Positions 5,295 through 6,865 of a stretch of 6,865 bases of DNA are shown here, one piece after another. Where the stretch lies: positions 1 through 6,865 of the forward strand of contig QNAR01000093.1 in the NCBI GenBank assembly GCA_003643975.1. Direction: 5' to 3'. The stretch is from Thermotogae bacterium (GTDB taxonomy: Bacteria; Thermotogota; Thermotogae; Petrotogales; Kosmotogaceae). Made by a program: the position numbers and the translations under genes. Every line of letters begins with the position of its first letter. The first letter of the stretch is position 1. A model generated the notes under the pieces. That model was not told the origin of the DNA, made no database searches, and was given only the letters and a program-made list of their open reading frames with translations.

Positions 5295-6611
5295 TTGAAA
5301 ATAGCTTTCAAGACTTACGGCTGCCAGATGAACGTCAACGACACTGAAACAATGGCTGGGCTCCTTATAGAAGCAGGGCATGAAATTGTTGAAAAAGAAG
5401 AGGAAGCCGATGTTGTTATTGTCAATACCTGTGCCGTCAGGGAAAAAGCCGAAAAAAAGCTTTACGGAAAACTCGGCAGGCTTAAAGCCCTCAAAAAAAA
5501 GAACAAAACCCTGATCGTTGGTGTTGCGGGCTGCGTTGCTGAAAAAGAAAAGGAGAAACTCCTTAACAGGGACGAGGTTAACTTCGTTATTGGGACCAGA
5601 AGCATTGCTAAGATTCCAGAATTTCTGGAAAGGGCAGCAAAAGGCGAGAAATTTCTGGAGATGTCTGACTACCTCGATGAAATCAATTGGTCAACGCCAA
5701 GATACCATACAAACGACCATCATGCCTGGGTAACCATAATCTATGGCTGCAACAAATTCTGTTCATACTGTATCGTTCCATATACCCGGGGCAGAGAAAA
5801 AAGTCGTCCCATGGACGACATCTTGCAAGAAGTGCGCACACTTGCGAACAAAGGCTACCGTGAAATAACCTATCTTGGTCAGAATGTCGATTCCTATGGA
5901 AAAGACAGAAACGATGGAAGCAATTTGGCAGCCCTTATAAGAAAAACCCTTGAAATTCCTGAAATGGATAGAATATGGTACCTTACCTCTTACCCGAAAG
6001 ATTTTAGTGACGAGCTGATAGAAGTCATAGCTTCATCGGACAGGGTATCGAGATCTATTCACCTACCTATCCAGTCAGGCAGTGATAAAATATTAAAAGC
6101 CATGAACAGGGGATATACAAAGGGAGAATACTTAAAACTCATTGAAAAGATAAAAACCAAAATACCAGATGCTTCCATTAGCACCGATATAATTGTGGGC
6201 TTTCCCGGAGAAACAGAAGAGGATTATTTAGAGACCAAAGAGCTCTTAGAAAGTATCCGATACGAAAGGGTAAACCTCGCTATGTATTCCCCACGTGAAG
6301 GAACGGTTTCAGCCAAATACTTCAAAGATGATGTGTCCCATGAAATCAAGGTTAAAAGGCTGAACGAACTTCTCGAACTCCAAAAGAGGATAAATCGGGA
6401 GATAAACGAAGCCTATAAAGCTAAAGAATTACCGATCATAGTCGAAGGCACCCTCAAAGACGGAAAGCTCTATGGCCGAACCATCAACAACAAGATCGTG
6501 ATCTTTGAAGGACCTAAAGAACTCATTGGACAAAAATTGAGCGTAAAAATAGGAACTGTCACTGCAGGCCCGCTTTATGGAGCAGTGGAAAATCATAGTG
6601 TTATCGACTGA
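5295..6611 (+). CDS. miaB: tRNA-2-methylthio-N6-dimethylallyladenosine synthase MiaB
   Basis: 438-residue radical-SAM methylthiotransferase that adds a methylthio group to i6A37 of tRNAs reading UNN codons. The N-terminal UPF0004 domain has Cys10 (KTYGCQMNVNDTE), Cys46 (NTCAVRE) and Cys80 (AGCVAE), the ligands of the auxiliary iron-sulfur cluster. The radical-SAM domain has C-x3-C-x2-C at Cys152, Cys156 and Cys159 (YGCNKFCSYCIVPYTRG), then YLGQNVDSYG, LPIQSGSDKILKAMNR and TDIIVGFPGETEEDY. A C-terminal TRAM domain runs from about 379. TYGCQMN and the overall motif set fit MiaB better than RimO or MtaB. The TTG at 5295 is chosen from the ribosome binding site and from the family's usual start, MK-x-x-x-KTYGCQMN. 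I see no promoter between the terminator and this start, so expression may depend on read-through or on a promoter inside rpsB. Confidence 0.95.
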   Translation: MKIAFKTYGCQMNVNDTETMAGLLIEAGHEIVEKEEEADVVIVNTCAVREKAEKKLYGKLGRLKALKKKNKTLIVGVAGCVAEKEKEKLLNRDEVNFVIGTRSIAKIPEFLERAAKGEKFLEMSDYLDEINWSTPRYHTNDHHAWVTIIYGCNKFCSYCIVPYTRGREKSRPMDDILQEVRTLANKGYREITYLGQNVDSYGKDRNDGSNLAALIRKTLEIPEMDRIWYLTSYPKDFSDELIEVIASSDRVSRSIHLPIQSGSDKILKAMNRGYTKGEYLKLIEKIKTKIPDASISTDIIVGFPGETEEDYLETKELLESIRYERVNLAMYSPREGTVSAKYFKDDVSHEIKVKRLNELLELQKRINREINEAYKAKELPIIVEGTLKDGKLYGRTINNKIVIFEGPKELIGQKLSVKIGTVTAGPLYGAVENHSVID

Positions 6612-6663
6612 ATAAGGCCCATAAATGCTTTAAAAAACCTATCCATTAACAAAGTACATAATG

Positions 6664-6690
6664 CAAAAAAGCCCAATAAGGGCTTTTTTG
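6664..6690. terminator. Symmetric (bidirectional-capable) intrinsic terminator after miaB
   Basis: CAAAAAAGCCC (6664-6674) pairs with GGGCTTTTTTG (6680-6690) around an AATAA loop, 11 bp in all. The + strand ends in six T residues. The A6 on the 5' side gives the same T tract on the - strand, so it could stop transcription from either side. It lies 52 bases after the miaB stop and closes this gene group. Confidence 0.88.
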
Positions 6691-6865
6691 TTTGCCTGAT
6701 TGTTGATTTGCCTTTCGAATTCATGATTCTTTTTAAATGCTTCGTTTTATGCCTCTTTAAAATTTTTCTTGCATAGAGCTCAACTTATGCATTTCGAGTT
6801 AACAAAATGAAGGAAAGAAAAACAGGTCATTGAAAAAGGCACGGAATCATCGTAGCCTCATGGTA
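6691..6865. other. AT-rich intergenic DNA with no complete gene
   Basis: The reading frames I traced are short: a 17-codon + strand frame from ATG 6724, an 8-codon one from ATG 6807 (with AAGGAAAG at 6809-6816 directly overlapping its start), and a 16-codon - strand one. A 6-bp inverted repeat, TGCATA (6770-6775) and TATGCA (6786-6791) separated by 10 bases around GAGCTC, could be an operator but may be chance in AT-rich DNA. Confidence 0.5.
6830..6865 (+). CDS. Possible start of a gene running off the window (weak)
   Basis: A TTG at 6830 opens a frame that stays open for the 12 codons to the window end (reads MKKARNHRSLMV). A purine-rich AAGGAAAG at 6810-6816 lies about 13 bases upstream, longer than ideal spacing. 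The basic N-terminus is compatible with a secreted or membrane protein but 12 codons cannot establish this. It may equally be non-coding. Confidence 0.15.
   Translation, partial: MKKARNHRSLMV

Noticed and set aside
457..5381. Numerous - strand and alternate-frame open frames of 60-123 codons
   Set aside because: They all lie opposite or inside well-identified + strand genes, have no recognisable motifs and low-complexity compositions, and are shadows of the real coding sequences.

Overview
The window (about 42% GC by eye) looks like a chromosomal housekeeping segment of a Thermotogota bacterium. Kosmotogaceae (Kosmotoga/Mesotoga-like) is my best guess. The basis is the resemblance of the proteins (for example the S2 N-terminus and MiaB) to Thermotogales sequences as I remember them, the Lys/Glu-rich composition, the strong AGGAGGTG-type ribosome binding sites and the frequent TTG/GTG starts. 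No search was run, so the taxonomy is an inference.

Layout. Positions 1-192 are a non-coding, pyrimidine-rich repeat block: a 58-bp perfect direct repeat with a 97-bp period, built from roughly 7-bp ACTCATA-like and CTCGG-like units. Positions 193-334 are unique intergenic DNA with at best a weak promoter candidate. From 335 to 5230 six genes lie on the + strand with short gaps: DUF177/YceD (335-886), rpmF/bL32 (906-1088), plsX (1091-2095), glmS (2098-3921), rsfS (3953-4303) and rpsB/uS2 (4403-5230). A strong intrinsic terminator follows at 5251-5277. Almost immediately after it comes miaB (5295-6611), ended by a symmetric terminator at 6664-6690. The last 175 bases are AT-rich and hold no complete gene. 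A gene may begin at 6830 and run off the end, but this is weak.

The genes join ribosome biogenesis and translation (DUF177, bL32, RsfS, uS2, MiaB tRNA modification) with the first steps of phospholipid synthesis (PlsX) and of amino-sugar/peptidoglycan precursor synthesis (GlmS). The rpmF/plsX/glmS junctions are nearly gapless and probably translationally coupled.

I see no mobile element, CRISPR array, defence system or evident new multi-gene system. The two items most worth a second look are the heptad-periodic repeat block at the left edge and a well-formed composite hairpin (4317-4371) in the only sizeable intra-operon gap, just upstream of the rpsB ribosome binding site. The hairpin could be a cis-regulatory ribosomal-protein leader. 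Three of the seven genes start at TTG or GTG, and simple longest-frame calling would mis-start glmS, rpsB and miaB.
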